Shown: piece by piece, positions 1-5,485 of the stretch
Layout: each line of letters opens with the position of its first letter
How positions within the stretch are numbered: the first letter of the stretch is position 1
DNA from: an uncultured bacterium
Lineage (GTDB): Bacteria; Cloacimonadota; Cloacimonadia; Cloacimonadales; Cloacimonadaceae
Reading direction: 5' to 3'
NCBI GenBank assembly: GCA_937924555.1
Contig: CALDSN010000095.1
Span: 1-5,485, forward strand
DNA: 5,485 bases
Translations under genes and position numbers: made by a program
The notes under the pieces: model-generated
The model's input: only the letters and a program-made list of their open reading frames with translations
The model's database searches: none
What the model was told of the DNA's origin: nothing

Positions 1-2
1 CC

Positions 3-698
3 GGCACTTGGGGTGAGGTTGTGGAATACGATGTTGCCGGTTCAGGAAACCCTTATATATATCAAGGCAGTTGCTTGCTGCAAAACTACAAAGCGATTGT
101 TTGGCACTCGGACAACCCCAACAACCAAGCAAACCTGATCCCCAATATGGATGCCTTGGATTGCTATCTGTCCAATGGAGGTAATATGGTGCTTAGCGGT
201 ACCAACAAGCTATACTCAACCTTCAGTGAACTCAGCTCCAGATATCCCGAATTCTTGTATAATACTCTGGGAATCCCCTATAGCAGCAGCTTTGGATACT
301 TGGGTAACTCCATAACCACAAATCCCTTCTTTGTGGAAGCACATGGATTGAATGGGCTTAGCGATATTGGCGTGGAGACAGAAAGCTCTTTTTGCTCGCT
401 GGTGAATTCTCGTAATGGCTTGTCTATCGTTACATACTTCAATCCCGATACAGGTTTGGACTACGTTTATGGCTTGGGCTGCAAGCCGGTGAACTCCCCC
501 AGTTATCCCCCTACCCAAGAGCAATATGACCAGTATTCTCAGAAGTATGTTGCCTATAAGTATAGCCATTCCGGCTCTAACCTGCTGGTGTTGGGCTTTC
601 CTCTTTCCTATATGGTGCAGGCTGAGGCAGTAGCCGCTGTTCAGAACATCATGGGAGGCATCTTGGGAAGAGCATCAGGCAAAGGAGGTGCCAAATGA
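3..698 (+). CDS. C-terminal part of a probable secreted/surface protein with a GATase-like (Rossmann-type) domain; 5' end missing
   Basis: The frame is open from the left edge (GTWGEV precedes the GTG at 21), so the true start lies outside the window. Residues below are counted from that GTG. The visible part looks like a class I glutamine-amidotransferase-like or ThuA-like fold. It has a hydrophobic strand YKAIVWHSDN (23-32), a helix leading into YLSNGGNMVLSGTN (49-62), and a late strand-helix NLLVLGFPLSYM (187-198) followed by a final helix to MGGILG. The position where a catalytic GATase would have its Cys elbow reads LSGTN, and no Cys-His-Glu triad is evident, so a structural or binding role is more likely than catalysis. 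No C-terminal sorting domain is present. The stop overlaps the next gene by four bases (ATGA), which implies co-transcription and translational coupling with the exported protein downstream. I recognise the fold style, not a named family; the function is unknown. Confidence 0.75.
   Translation, partial: GTWGEVVEYDVAGSGNPYIYQGSCLLQNYKAIVWHSDNPNNQANLIPNMDALDCYLSNGGNMVLSGTNKLYSTFSELSSRYPEFLYNTLGIPYSSSFGYLGNSITTNPFFVEAHGLNGLSDIGVETESSFCSLVNSRNGLSIVTYFNPDTGLDYVYGLGCKPVNSPSYPPTQEQYDQYSQKYVAYKYSHSGSNLLVLGFPLSYMVQAEAVAAVQNIMGGILGRASGKGGAK
682..689 (+). promoter_or_regulatory. Strong ribosome binding site for the 669-aa exported protein
   Basis: The sequence AAGGAGGT is a near-perfect Shine-Dalgarno site, with its GGAGG core ending 6 bases before the ATG at 695. 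It lies inside the last codons of the upstream gene. It fixes the start at 695, which also opens directly into a convincing signal peptide. Confidence 0.85.
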
Positions 699-2704
699 AA
701 AGAACCATAGTATTATGCTTTACGCTCTTAGCCAGCATCCTTTGTGCCATGTCAGCAGGACAGCCCTCAGAGCCTACTCGGGGGTTAACCGGCAAGACAA
801 TGTACTTTGGGAATATCTGGATGAGGACATCCAACTTCGGCTTTTTAGGTTCCGGGGATGACTTTGTGCCCCAGTATCCATCACTGGAGTATCCCGGAGG
901 CAGCGGGATAGATTTCCTATACCAAGCTGCACCATGGATATCCGCCAAGAAGAACCGCAGAAACGCCTTGGGTGAACAGTTGTATTGGCTTAGCAACAAC
1001 CCTGCAGAGACAAACTATCAGGTTATCTCCCAATCCAGCCCGGAGTGGACACCCGATAAGATTGCTGTGGTGGATTCTCTTACCAGCGTTGGTTTCGACG
1101 GGGATGCCGATTTGTTCGAGCTTCTCCCTGCCTACAACCCCCTCCTGGCATACAATCCTCTTGTTTCAGACATGTATGCCCTGTATAACAGTTATGACAC
1201 TGTTCTGGATAGCTTTTTCGGCTATCCTGCTCCCCGCCCATTCGCTGTTCCAGACCCCCAGGGCACATATTGCTTCAGCATCCCCCAAGAAAATGTGTTT
1301 GATACCCCGGGTTTCCAAACCCATTCCGCATACTACTATGATTATTGCCCCTTTGGTACTTCAGGGGAAAGGGATTATGGATCATCAGCATCCAGCAACC
1401 ACCATAAACCTCTCAACATTGCCGTCCATCAGGAAAGTTACGCTTGGAATATGGAGCAGTATCAGGATATGATCATCATCCGATACGATGTGTACAACAC
1501 CAGCGAAGTGGACACCCTGTTTGATGTAGCGTTATCCGCCTATTTCGATGCGGATATTGGTCCTCAAGCCTGGGGAGCAGAGAAGGCAACCGACGATAAA
1601 TCCGGCTATATCAGCGGTGACGGCTATAACTTTGCCTATTCTTACGATGCCGACCACGATGGTGGCTTAAGCAGCGGAATTGTAGCCAACAAGATATACA
1701 TCCCGGAGTATAGTGGCAATGCCACAGCTTGGTATTGGGCGGTGGGGCATGGACCAGATGACAGCGATCCATTGAACCCAAATCCATCCCAGTTAACCGC
1801 CAACGAAAAATACTGGTTGGCAACAGGAAGAAACCCCAATGTAAACAGTATATCATCCCTTTGTCCCCAAGGCAGCACAGAGTATGAGCAACCTGTAGCA
1901 AATGACACCAGATTCCTCAACACTTTGTATGGCAATCAACCCACTCCAAGCAATCCCAACCCCACGGGGAGGCTTGCCATTCTACCCGGTGAACACATCA
2001 CCTACTTCTCAGTTGTCTTTTGTGCCCAGACCATTCCTGAGTTGAAACTGCTTTCCGTAGCCGCAGAGCAACTCATTGATAGCGGCATGGTTATTGGGAA
2101 TATTGAGGATATGACCTTTATTCCCGTTCTTACCCCCATAAGTATTCAAACACCCAATACTTTCGTATTGAACTGGATATCGGGCAATAATCCGGATCAC
2201 TTCCAGGTTTTGTACAAGCCATATAATGCCCCCGCATCACAGTGGCAAATTGTTAACAAACCCGGAGATGCCCGCAGCCACAACCTCAGCGGCTTAAGCC
2301 CCACTGTGTGGTATGAGATTAAAGTTGCCTCCATTTACCATCCCGGCGCAGAAGAAGTGTATCTGGAGAGCACCACGCAGTTGGTGAACTTCGAGAACAT
2401 AAGCCCCAATGATGACCCGCTAAGTTCCCCCTCTGTCGGGCTTTGCGCCTATCCCAATCCCTGCAAACAGGGAAGTACAATCTCTTTCACCCTCAAGGAA
2501 GCCGCACAAAGCGCTCTATACGTGTATAACCTGAAAGGACAGCGCGTTAGAACCATTATGGACAGTCCCCTGAGCCCTGGCTCTCACACCTTTGTTTGGG
2601 ATGCCAAAGATGATTGGGGTAAACCATGCAGCAGCGGGATATACTTCCTGCGCTTCAGCCATGGAACCCACGCTGAAACGGAGAAACTACTGCTATTGAA
2701 GTAA
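695..2704 (+). CDS. Exported multidomain protein with FN3-like repeat and C-terminal FlgD-like/T9SS type A-like sorting domain
   Basis: The 669-residue product begins with a Sec signal peptide: basic MKRT, a hydrophobic stretch to about residue 17, and a likely cleavage near residue 21 (CAMSA|GQ). The Cys at 17 has Leu before it, so a lipobox is unlikely. Residues ~30-465 form a region I cannot name. It is rich in Tyr, Pro, Asn and Asp and includes a beta-rich section at ~250-290 (MIIIRYDVYNTS, then SAYFDADIG) and a DxDxDG loop at 318-323. Residues ~475-565 look like a fibronectin type III domain (FVLNWISG, FQVLYKP, LSGLSPTVWYEIKVAS). Residues ~582-669 are a FlgD-Ig/secretion-sorting type domain: YPNPCKQGSTISFTL, LYVYNLKGQRVRT, FVWDAKDDWG, SGIYFLRF and a terminal EKLLLLK. 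In Bacteroidetes such tails direct type IX secretion and surface anchoring; here that is inference. The ATG overlaps the upstream stop (ATGA) and follows a strong ribosome binding site. Probably cell-surface or extracellular; substrate and role unknown. Confidence 0.85.
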   Translation: MKRTIVLCFTLLASILCAMSAGQPSEPTRGLTGKTMYFGNIWMRTSNFGFLGSGDDFVPQYPSLEYPGGSGIDFLYQAAPWISAKKNRRNALGEQLYWLSNNPAETNYQVISQSSPEWTPDKIAVVDSLTSVGFDGDADLFELLPAYNPLLAYNPLVSDMYALYNSYDTVLDSFFGYPAPRPFAVPDPQGTYCFSIPQENVFDTPGFQTHSAYYYDYCPFGTSGERDYGSSASSNHHKPLNIAVHQESYAWNMEQYQDMIIIRYDVYNTSEVDTLFDVALSAYFDADIGPQAWGAEKATDDKSGYISGDGYNFAYSYDADHDGGLSSGIVANKIYIPEYSGNATAWYWAVGHGPDDSDPLNPNPSQLTANEKYWLATGRNPNVNSISSLCPQGSTEYEQPVANDTRFLNTLYGNQPTPSNPNPTGRLAILPGEHITYFSVVFCAQTIPELKLLSVAAEQLIDSGMVIGNIEDMTFIPVLTPISIQTPNTFVLNWISGNNPDHFQVLYKPYNAPASQWQIVNKPGDARSHNLSGLSPTVWYEIKVASIYHPGAEEVYLESTTQLVNFENISPNDDPLSSPSVGLCAYPNPCKQGSTISFTLKEAAQSALYVYNLKGQRVRTIMDSPLSPGSHTFVWDAKDDWGKPCSSGIYFLRFSHGTHAETEKLLLLK

Positions 2705-2713
2705 AAGCTTCCC

Positions 2714-2772
2714 TGCGGACATTACGGTATCAATGCGGACTCACTGCGGACTTTGTCCGTAATGAGTCCGTA
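2714..2772. repeat. Cluster of TGCGGAC direct repeats and inverted GTCCGTA copies
   Basis: The heptamer TGCGGAC occurs at 2714-2720, 2734-2740 and 2745-2751. GTCCGTA occurs at 2755-2761 and 2766-2772 and pairs with it (one G-U per pairing). ATTACGG (2721-2727) is also the exact reverse complement of CCGTAAT (2757-2763). The 3' arms can therefore pair in two mutually exclusive ways. This could be a compound terminator, or an intergenic repeat element of the REP or MITE-remnant kind; copy number elsewhere in the genome cannot be seen here. Confidence 0.7.
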
Positions 2773-2774
2773 TT
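2732..2774 (+). terminator. Probable intrinsic terminator hairpin after the exported-protein gene
   Basis: A 12-bp stem (2732-2743 with 2763-2774, one G-U) is followed by a single C/A mismatch (2744/2762), then a 7-bp stem (2745-2751 with 2755-2761, one G-U) closed by a TTT loop. It begins 27 bases after the stop at 2704 and lies before the next gene. The T tract that follows is short and broken (TATTTACTAT), so termination may be partial or factor-assisted. Placed on the + strand because it follows the upstream gene; the stem itself is nearly symmetrical. Confidence 0.6.
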
Positions 2775-2808
2775 TACTATGCAATTCGAACAAGAAGCGC
2801 ATAATAAA

Positions 2809-2837
2809 TTGACAGAATTATGCCCTGTAGATATGGT
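2809..2837 (+). promoter_or_regulatory. Candidate sigma70-type promoter for the pepT-like/dapB/dapF run
   Basis: A perfect TTGACA (2809-2814) is followed after exactly 17 bases by TATGGT (2832-2837), which matches 4 of 6 positions of TATAAT including the key T, A and final T. Transcription would begin near 2844, leaving a leader of about 25-30 bases before the ATG cluster at 2868-2876. It lies downstream of the hairpin, as expected for a new transcript. The caveat is that promoter rules in Cloacimonadota or Bacteroidetes relatives may differ from the E. coli pattern. Confidence 0.4.
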
Positions 2838-2861
2838 GCCTTTCAAATAAAACCACTACAT

Positions 2862-2867
2862 AAGGGG
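2862..2867 (+). promoter_or_regulatory. Ribosome binding site choosing the peptidase start
   Basis: AAGGGG lies directly before three consecutive in-frame ATG codons (2868, 2871, 2874). Spacing is best for 2874 (6 bases from the last G), acceptable for 2871 and too tight for 2868. The upstream in-frame ATG at 2820 has no comparable site. Confidence 0.6.
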
Positions 2868-2873
2868 ATGATG

Positions 2874-3998
2874 ATGCAAAACGATGTAGTAAGCTATTTC
2901 CTGCGATTGGTAGCCATTGATAGCGAGAGTAAGAACGAACGCGGCATGGTTGATGTTCTGAAACTGGACTTGGAAGAGCTGGGGGCAAGTGTGGAAGAAG
3001 ACAACTGCCACAAGCACAATGACGGCAATGCGGGCAACCTCTATGCCTATCTCCCCGGAAAAGTTGATAAGAAACCCATTCTCTTCTGTGCGCATCTGGA
3101 TACTGTAACCCCCGGAAACGGGATTAAGGCAAGGATTGAGAATGGCAGAATCTTTAGCGATGGCACAACCATCCTTGGCGGAGATGATAAATCCGGCGTA
3201 GCGGAGATTATGATTGCCTTGAAGCGCATTGTGGACTCAGGAGTTGACCATGCTCCTGTGGAAGTGCTGTTCACCGTATCGGAAGAGATAGGTTTACTTG
3301 GTGCCAAGTGTTTCAATAAAGGCAAATTACAATCCGCCTTCGGCTATGCCTTGGATGCACATACCGTGGGTGAATTGACGGTCGGAGCACCTTCACAGAA
3401 CTCCTTCATCATCACCATCTATGGCAAAGAAGCGCATGCGGGAGTGGAGCCGGAAAAGGGACTTAACGCCATTCGCATCGCCTCCGAAGCAATCATGGCT
3501 ATGCCGATGGGGAGAATAGATTTTGAAACCACCTGCAATATTGGTAAGATATCCGGCGGTTCTGCCACCAATATCGTGCCCAATCAGGTGATTATGAAAG
3601 GTGAAGCACGCAGTCACAATGCCCAGAAGCTCACTCAGGTTTGCAACGATATTCAGCATGCGGTGGAACGCACCGTGGCAAGGTATAACAACGAGATTGG
3701 CAAGGCGGAATTCAGCTTCAAGATGGAGACAGAATATCATGCCTTCAGCATTTCTGAGGATGCCCCCGCGGTTAAGCTTGCCCAGTCCGCACTAAGGCAA
3801 CTGGATATCCCTTTCACCACGGGAAAAGGTGGTGGTGGCAGCGATGCCAACATCTTTAATGCTGCCGGCTTGCCCATGATCATCGTGGGAACAGGTATGA
3901 ACCGGGTGCATACCGTGGCAGAGGATATTGAGATAGATCAGCTTCACAAAGGAGTGGAATTTGTGGAGGAAATGATCCGTCAGTATTCGGAAGAGTAA
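2874..3998 (+). CDS. M20-family metallopeptidase, PepT-like (peptidase T/tripeptidase-like)
   Basis: This is a probable cytosolic zinc-dependent aminopeptidase that trims small peptides. From the ATG at 2874 it is 374 residues. The M20 metal and catalytic set is complete: H74 and D76 in CAHLDT, D104 in LGGDDKSG, the pair E137-E138 in SEEIGL (general base and metal ligand), D161 in YALDAHTVG, and H346 in NRVHT. The stretch around 178-245 (FIITIYGKEAHAGVEPEKG to GGSATNIVP) is the inserted dimerisation domain. The ILGGDDKSG form resembles PepT and PepT-like proteins, not the GRGxxDMKG form of DapE. An in-frame ATG at 2820 would add 18 residues (MPCRYGAFQI...), but it lies inside the promoter candidate and lacks a ribosome site. 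The stop overlaps dapB by one base (TAATG), so it is probably the first gene of a coupled operon. The exact substrate is uncertain: peptide scavenging is likely, and a diaminopimelate-linked deacylase role is possible but poorly supported. Confidence 0.88.
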   Translation: MQNDVVSYFLRLVAIDSESKNERGMVDVLKLDLEELGASVEEDNCHKHNDGNAGNLYAYLPGKVDKKPILFCAHLDTVTPGNGIKARIENGRIFSDGTTILGGDDKSGVAEIMIALKRIVDSGVDHAPVEVLFTVSEEIGLLGAKCFNKGKLQSAFGYALDAHTVGELTVGAPSQNSFIITIYGKEAHAGVEPEKGLNAIRIASEAIMAMPMGRIDFETTCNIGKISGGSATNIVPNQVIMKGEARSHNAQKLTQVCNDIQHAVERTVARYNNEIGKAEFSFKMETEYHAFSISEDAPAVKLAQSALRQLDIPFTTGKGGGGSDANIFNAAGLPMIIVGTGMNRVHTVAEDIEIDQLHKGVEFVEEMIRQYSEE

Positions 3999-4750
3999 TG
4001 ATGAACACCAAGATAGCCCTTATTGGCTATGGAAAAATGGGCAGAATGCTTGCCTCTCTGGCTGCCGAAAAGGGTTGCGAGATTGTAAGCAAGATAGACC
4101 CTCAATGCAGTGAATGCCACCCCGAAATAAACGAGACCAGCCTCCGCGATGCAGAGGTAGTAATAGATTTCAGCCATCCCTCGGCTGCCATGCAGAATAT
4201 GCGTAAGGTGATAGCCTTGGGCAAGCCGATGGTGGAAGCCACCACCGGTTGGCACAGTGAAGTGGAGAGCATCCGCAAGCTGGTGTTGGACGGGGGCACA
4301 GGCTTTGTTTATGGAGCAAACTTTTCCATAGGGATGAGCTTGTTCAGCCGTATCGTTGCCGATGCAGTGAAATACTTCGATGCCTTTTCCGCCTACGATG
4401 TGATGGGGCTGGAGATGCATCACAAACAGAAAGCGGACAGTCCCTCCGGCACAGCCATAGAGCTTGCCAAACTAATAATCGCCAACAGCAGCATTAAGAA
4501 AGAAGCCCTGTACGATACCTGCAAGCGGACAATTGAGCCGCAGGAACTGCATTTCGCCAGTGTGCGAGGTGGGAACATACCCGGCACTCATACCATTAGT
4601 TTCGATTCCGAAGCAGATACCATTGAGCTTACTCACCGTGCCCGCTCACGCATGGGCTTTGCCTATGGAGCTTTAGAAGCAGCCAAGTGGGTGCGGAATA
4701 AACAAGGATTCTACAGCTTTAGCGAAGTGATTGCCGATATATTATGCTGA
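3998..4750 (+). CDS. dapB: 4-hydroxy-tetrahydrodipicolinate reductase (dihydrodipicolinate reductase)
   Basis: DapB reduces the dihydrodipicolinate precursor made by DapA to tetrahydrodipicolinate with NAD(P)H, a cytosolic step of diaminopimelate and lysine synthesis. The 250-residue product has the dinucleotide loop GYGKMG (10-15), an acidic D34 at the end of the second strand (this may favour NADH), DFSHP (57-61), TTGW (82-85) and GANFSIG (106-112). The family signature is E139-x-HH-x-x-K145-x-D-x-PSGTA, with H141 and K145 matching the E. coli catalytic His159 and Lys163. RGGNIPGTH (190-198) completes the substrate site. It is shorter than the E. coli enzyme (273), as in many relatives. The ATG at 3998 overlaps the peptidase stop by one base. 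ATG 4001 is an equally plausible start, with somewhat better spacing from GGAAGAG (3989-3995). The 3' end overlaps dapF by 7 bases. Identification is firm. Confidence 0.96.
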   Translation: MMNTKIALIGYGKMGRMLASLAAEKGCEIVSKIDPQCSECHPEINETSLRDAEVVIDFSHPSAAMQNMRKVIALGKPMVEATTGWHSEVESIRKLVLDGGTGFVYGANFSIGMSLFSRIVADAVKYFDAFSAYDVMGLEMHHKQKADSPSGTAIELAKLIIANSSIKKEALYDTCKRTIEPQELHFASVRGGNIPGTHTISFDSEADTIELTHRARSRMGFAYGALEAAKWVRNKQGFYSFSEVIADILC

Positions 4751-5438
4751 TTCCCTTTATCAAGATGCACGCTCAGGGTAACGACTTCGTAATCCTGGAT
4801 TACTTTAACCATAGCTATGAGCAGATGGATTATCCCGCTCTGGCAAGCTTTGTGTGTAAGGCGCATACGGGGATTGGAGCGGATGGATTGGTGTTGTTGA
4901 TGCCCTGCGATACTGCTGATGCCCGCATGGTGATATATAATGCGGATGGCTCTCTGGCACAGATGTGTGGTTCAGCCCTGCGCTGCGTATCCAGGTTGAT
5001 GGCAGATAAGATGAATAAATCCAAGCTTGTGCTGCAAACTGAATCCGGACTTAGGTATGCCACCGTTTCTGGCGATGAGATTGCCGTAGATATGGGTAAC
5101 CCTAAGCTGTGCGAGCAGGAACATGAAGCGTTGGGCTTTGTGGGCAATCTGGTGGATGTGGGCAACCTGCATTATGTTATATGGCAGGATGATCTAAACG
5201 GACAACCGCATATAACCCACGGAGCTTCTTTGGAGCAGCATTACAGCTTTCCCCACGCGGTGAATGTGCACTTTGTTAAGCTAGTCAAACCTAATGAGAT
5301 ACAAATGCTTATCTGGGAACGCGGAAGCGGAGCTACGCTCGCTTGTGGCACAGGGGCAACGGCGTGTGTATTTAGCGGTATTAACAACGGAAAGCTGATA
5401 TCTCCCGTGAAGGTGAACATGCCCGGAGGAAGCGTGTC
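4744..5438 (+). CDS. dapF: Diaminopimelate epimerase, 3'-truncated at the contig end
   Basis: DapF interconverts LL- and meso-diaminopimelate without a cofactor, using two cysteines, and so supplies meso-diaminopimelate for cell wall and lysine. The N-terminus FIKMHAQGNDF (5-15) is typical of the family. Catalytic Cys75 lies in NADGSLAQMCGSALRC and Cys201 in ERGSGATLACGTGA; N66 of the NADG motif and the GNLH stretch match substrate-contact regions. The ATG overlaps the dapB stop region by 7 bases (ATGCTGA). No good ribosome site precedes it, so translation probably depends on ribosomes finishing dapB. Genomic sequence ends at 5438, after 231 full codons and two bases of codon 232. The frame then runs through adapter and stops at 5458-5460, giving a false tail DRKSVV. 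Family members are about 270-280 residues, so roughly 40 C-terminal residues are missing because of the assembly, not because of mutation. Confidence 0.95.
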
Positions 5439-5485
5439 AGATCGGAAGAGCGTCGTGTAGGGAAAGAGTGTAGATCTCGGTGGTC
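5439..5485. other. Illumina TruSeq universal adapter (reverse complement): non-genomic contamination
   Basis: From AGATCGGAAGAGCGTCGTGT onward, all 47 bases to the window end match the reverse complement of the TruSeq universal adapter as I know it. The match includes the downstream elements AGGGAAAGAGTGTAGATCTC and GGTGGTC. The match begins mid-codon in dapF, exactly where the DapF family pattern is lost. This segment should be trimmed, and no biological feature inside it is real. Confidence 0.97.

Noticed and set aside
21..698. GTG at 21 as the true start of the first gene
   Set aside because: The frame stays open to the left edge (GTWGEV...), and the domain would lack its first strand if it began here. 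The GGGGTGAGG before it is too close to act as a good ribosome site. A left-truncated gene is the better reading.
649..999. Minus-strand reading frame across the junction of the first two genes
   Set aside because: It overlaps two well-supported + strand genes and has no recognisable motif, promoter or ribosome site.
972..1472. Second + strand frame of 166 codons inside the exported-protein gene
   Set aside because: It is an out-of-frame shadow of a gene with a clear signal peptide and domains, and its product has no family features.
1611..1935. Two overlapping minus-strand frames opposite the exported-protein gene
   Set aside because: They overlap each other in different frames and lie wholly inside a real gene, with no domain-like sequence.
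2874..3998. Assignment of the M20 enzyme as DapE, suggested by its dap neighbours
   Set aside because: It lacks the DapE GRGxxDMKG-type signature and carries the PepT-type LGGDDKSG and YALDAHTVG motifs.
3980..4423. Minus-strand 147-codon frame opposite dapB
   Set aside because: It is explained by codon bias on the antisense of dapB, whose family motifs leave no doubt about the coding strand.
5439..5485. Novel DapF C-terminal extension or regulatory tail
   Set aside because: The bases match a known synthetic adapter exactly, so this is an artefact.
1..5485. Undescribed defence, mobile or CRISPR-like system
   Set aside because: No nuclease, helicase, transposase, integrase, reverse transcriptase, spaced repeats or tRNA is visible. 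The genes are a surface protein pair and a housekeeping dap operon.

Overview
The window is a bacterial contig end of moderate, roughly balanced base composition, with every gene on the + strand. The secreted proteins at the left carry a signal peptide, a fibronectin-type repeat and a C-terminal sorting or FlgD-like Ig domain ending in a lysine. Together with compact, overlapping genes, this points to the FCB group (Bacteroidetes relatives). The protein style fits Candidatus Cloacimonadota best. That placement comes from remembered protein style, not from any search, and nothing in the window proves it. The sequence is most likely from a metagenome assembly, because its right edge is sequencing adapter.

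Bases 1-2704 hold a surface or secreted protein pair. A gene truncated by the left edge (to 698) ends in a Rossmann/glutamine-amidotransferase-like domain. It overlaps by four bases (ATGA) a 669-residue exported protein (695-2704) whose middle region I cannot assign to a named family and whose C-terminus carries FN3 and sorting-type domains. Bases 2705-2867 form the only real intergenic gap. It holds a strong hairpin built from repeated TGCGGAC/GTCCGTA units, which probably ends the first transcript, followed by a sigma70-like promoter candidate.

Bases 2868-5438 hold a tight three-gene run. It consists of a PepT-like M20 metallopeptidase, dapB (dihydrodipicolinate reductase) and dapF (diaminopimelate epimerase). 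The genes overlap by 1 and 7 bases and are probably one translationally coupled operon. DapB and DapF serve the diaminopimelate/lysine pathway, which supplies meso-diaminopimelate for peptidoglycan and lysine. The peptidase may recycle small peptides; its link to the pathway is inferred from position only.

Bases 5439-5485 are not genomic. They match the reverse complement of the Illumina TruSeq universal adapter over all 47 bases. The last codons and the stop of the apparent dapF reading frame are therefore artificial, and the real gene is cut off at about 231 codons. I found no RNA genes, CRISPR array, insertion sequence, phage genes or recognisable defence system. The adapter, the truncated dapF and the intergenic repeat hairpin are the main points of note.
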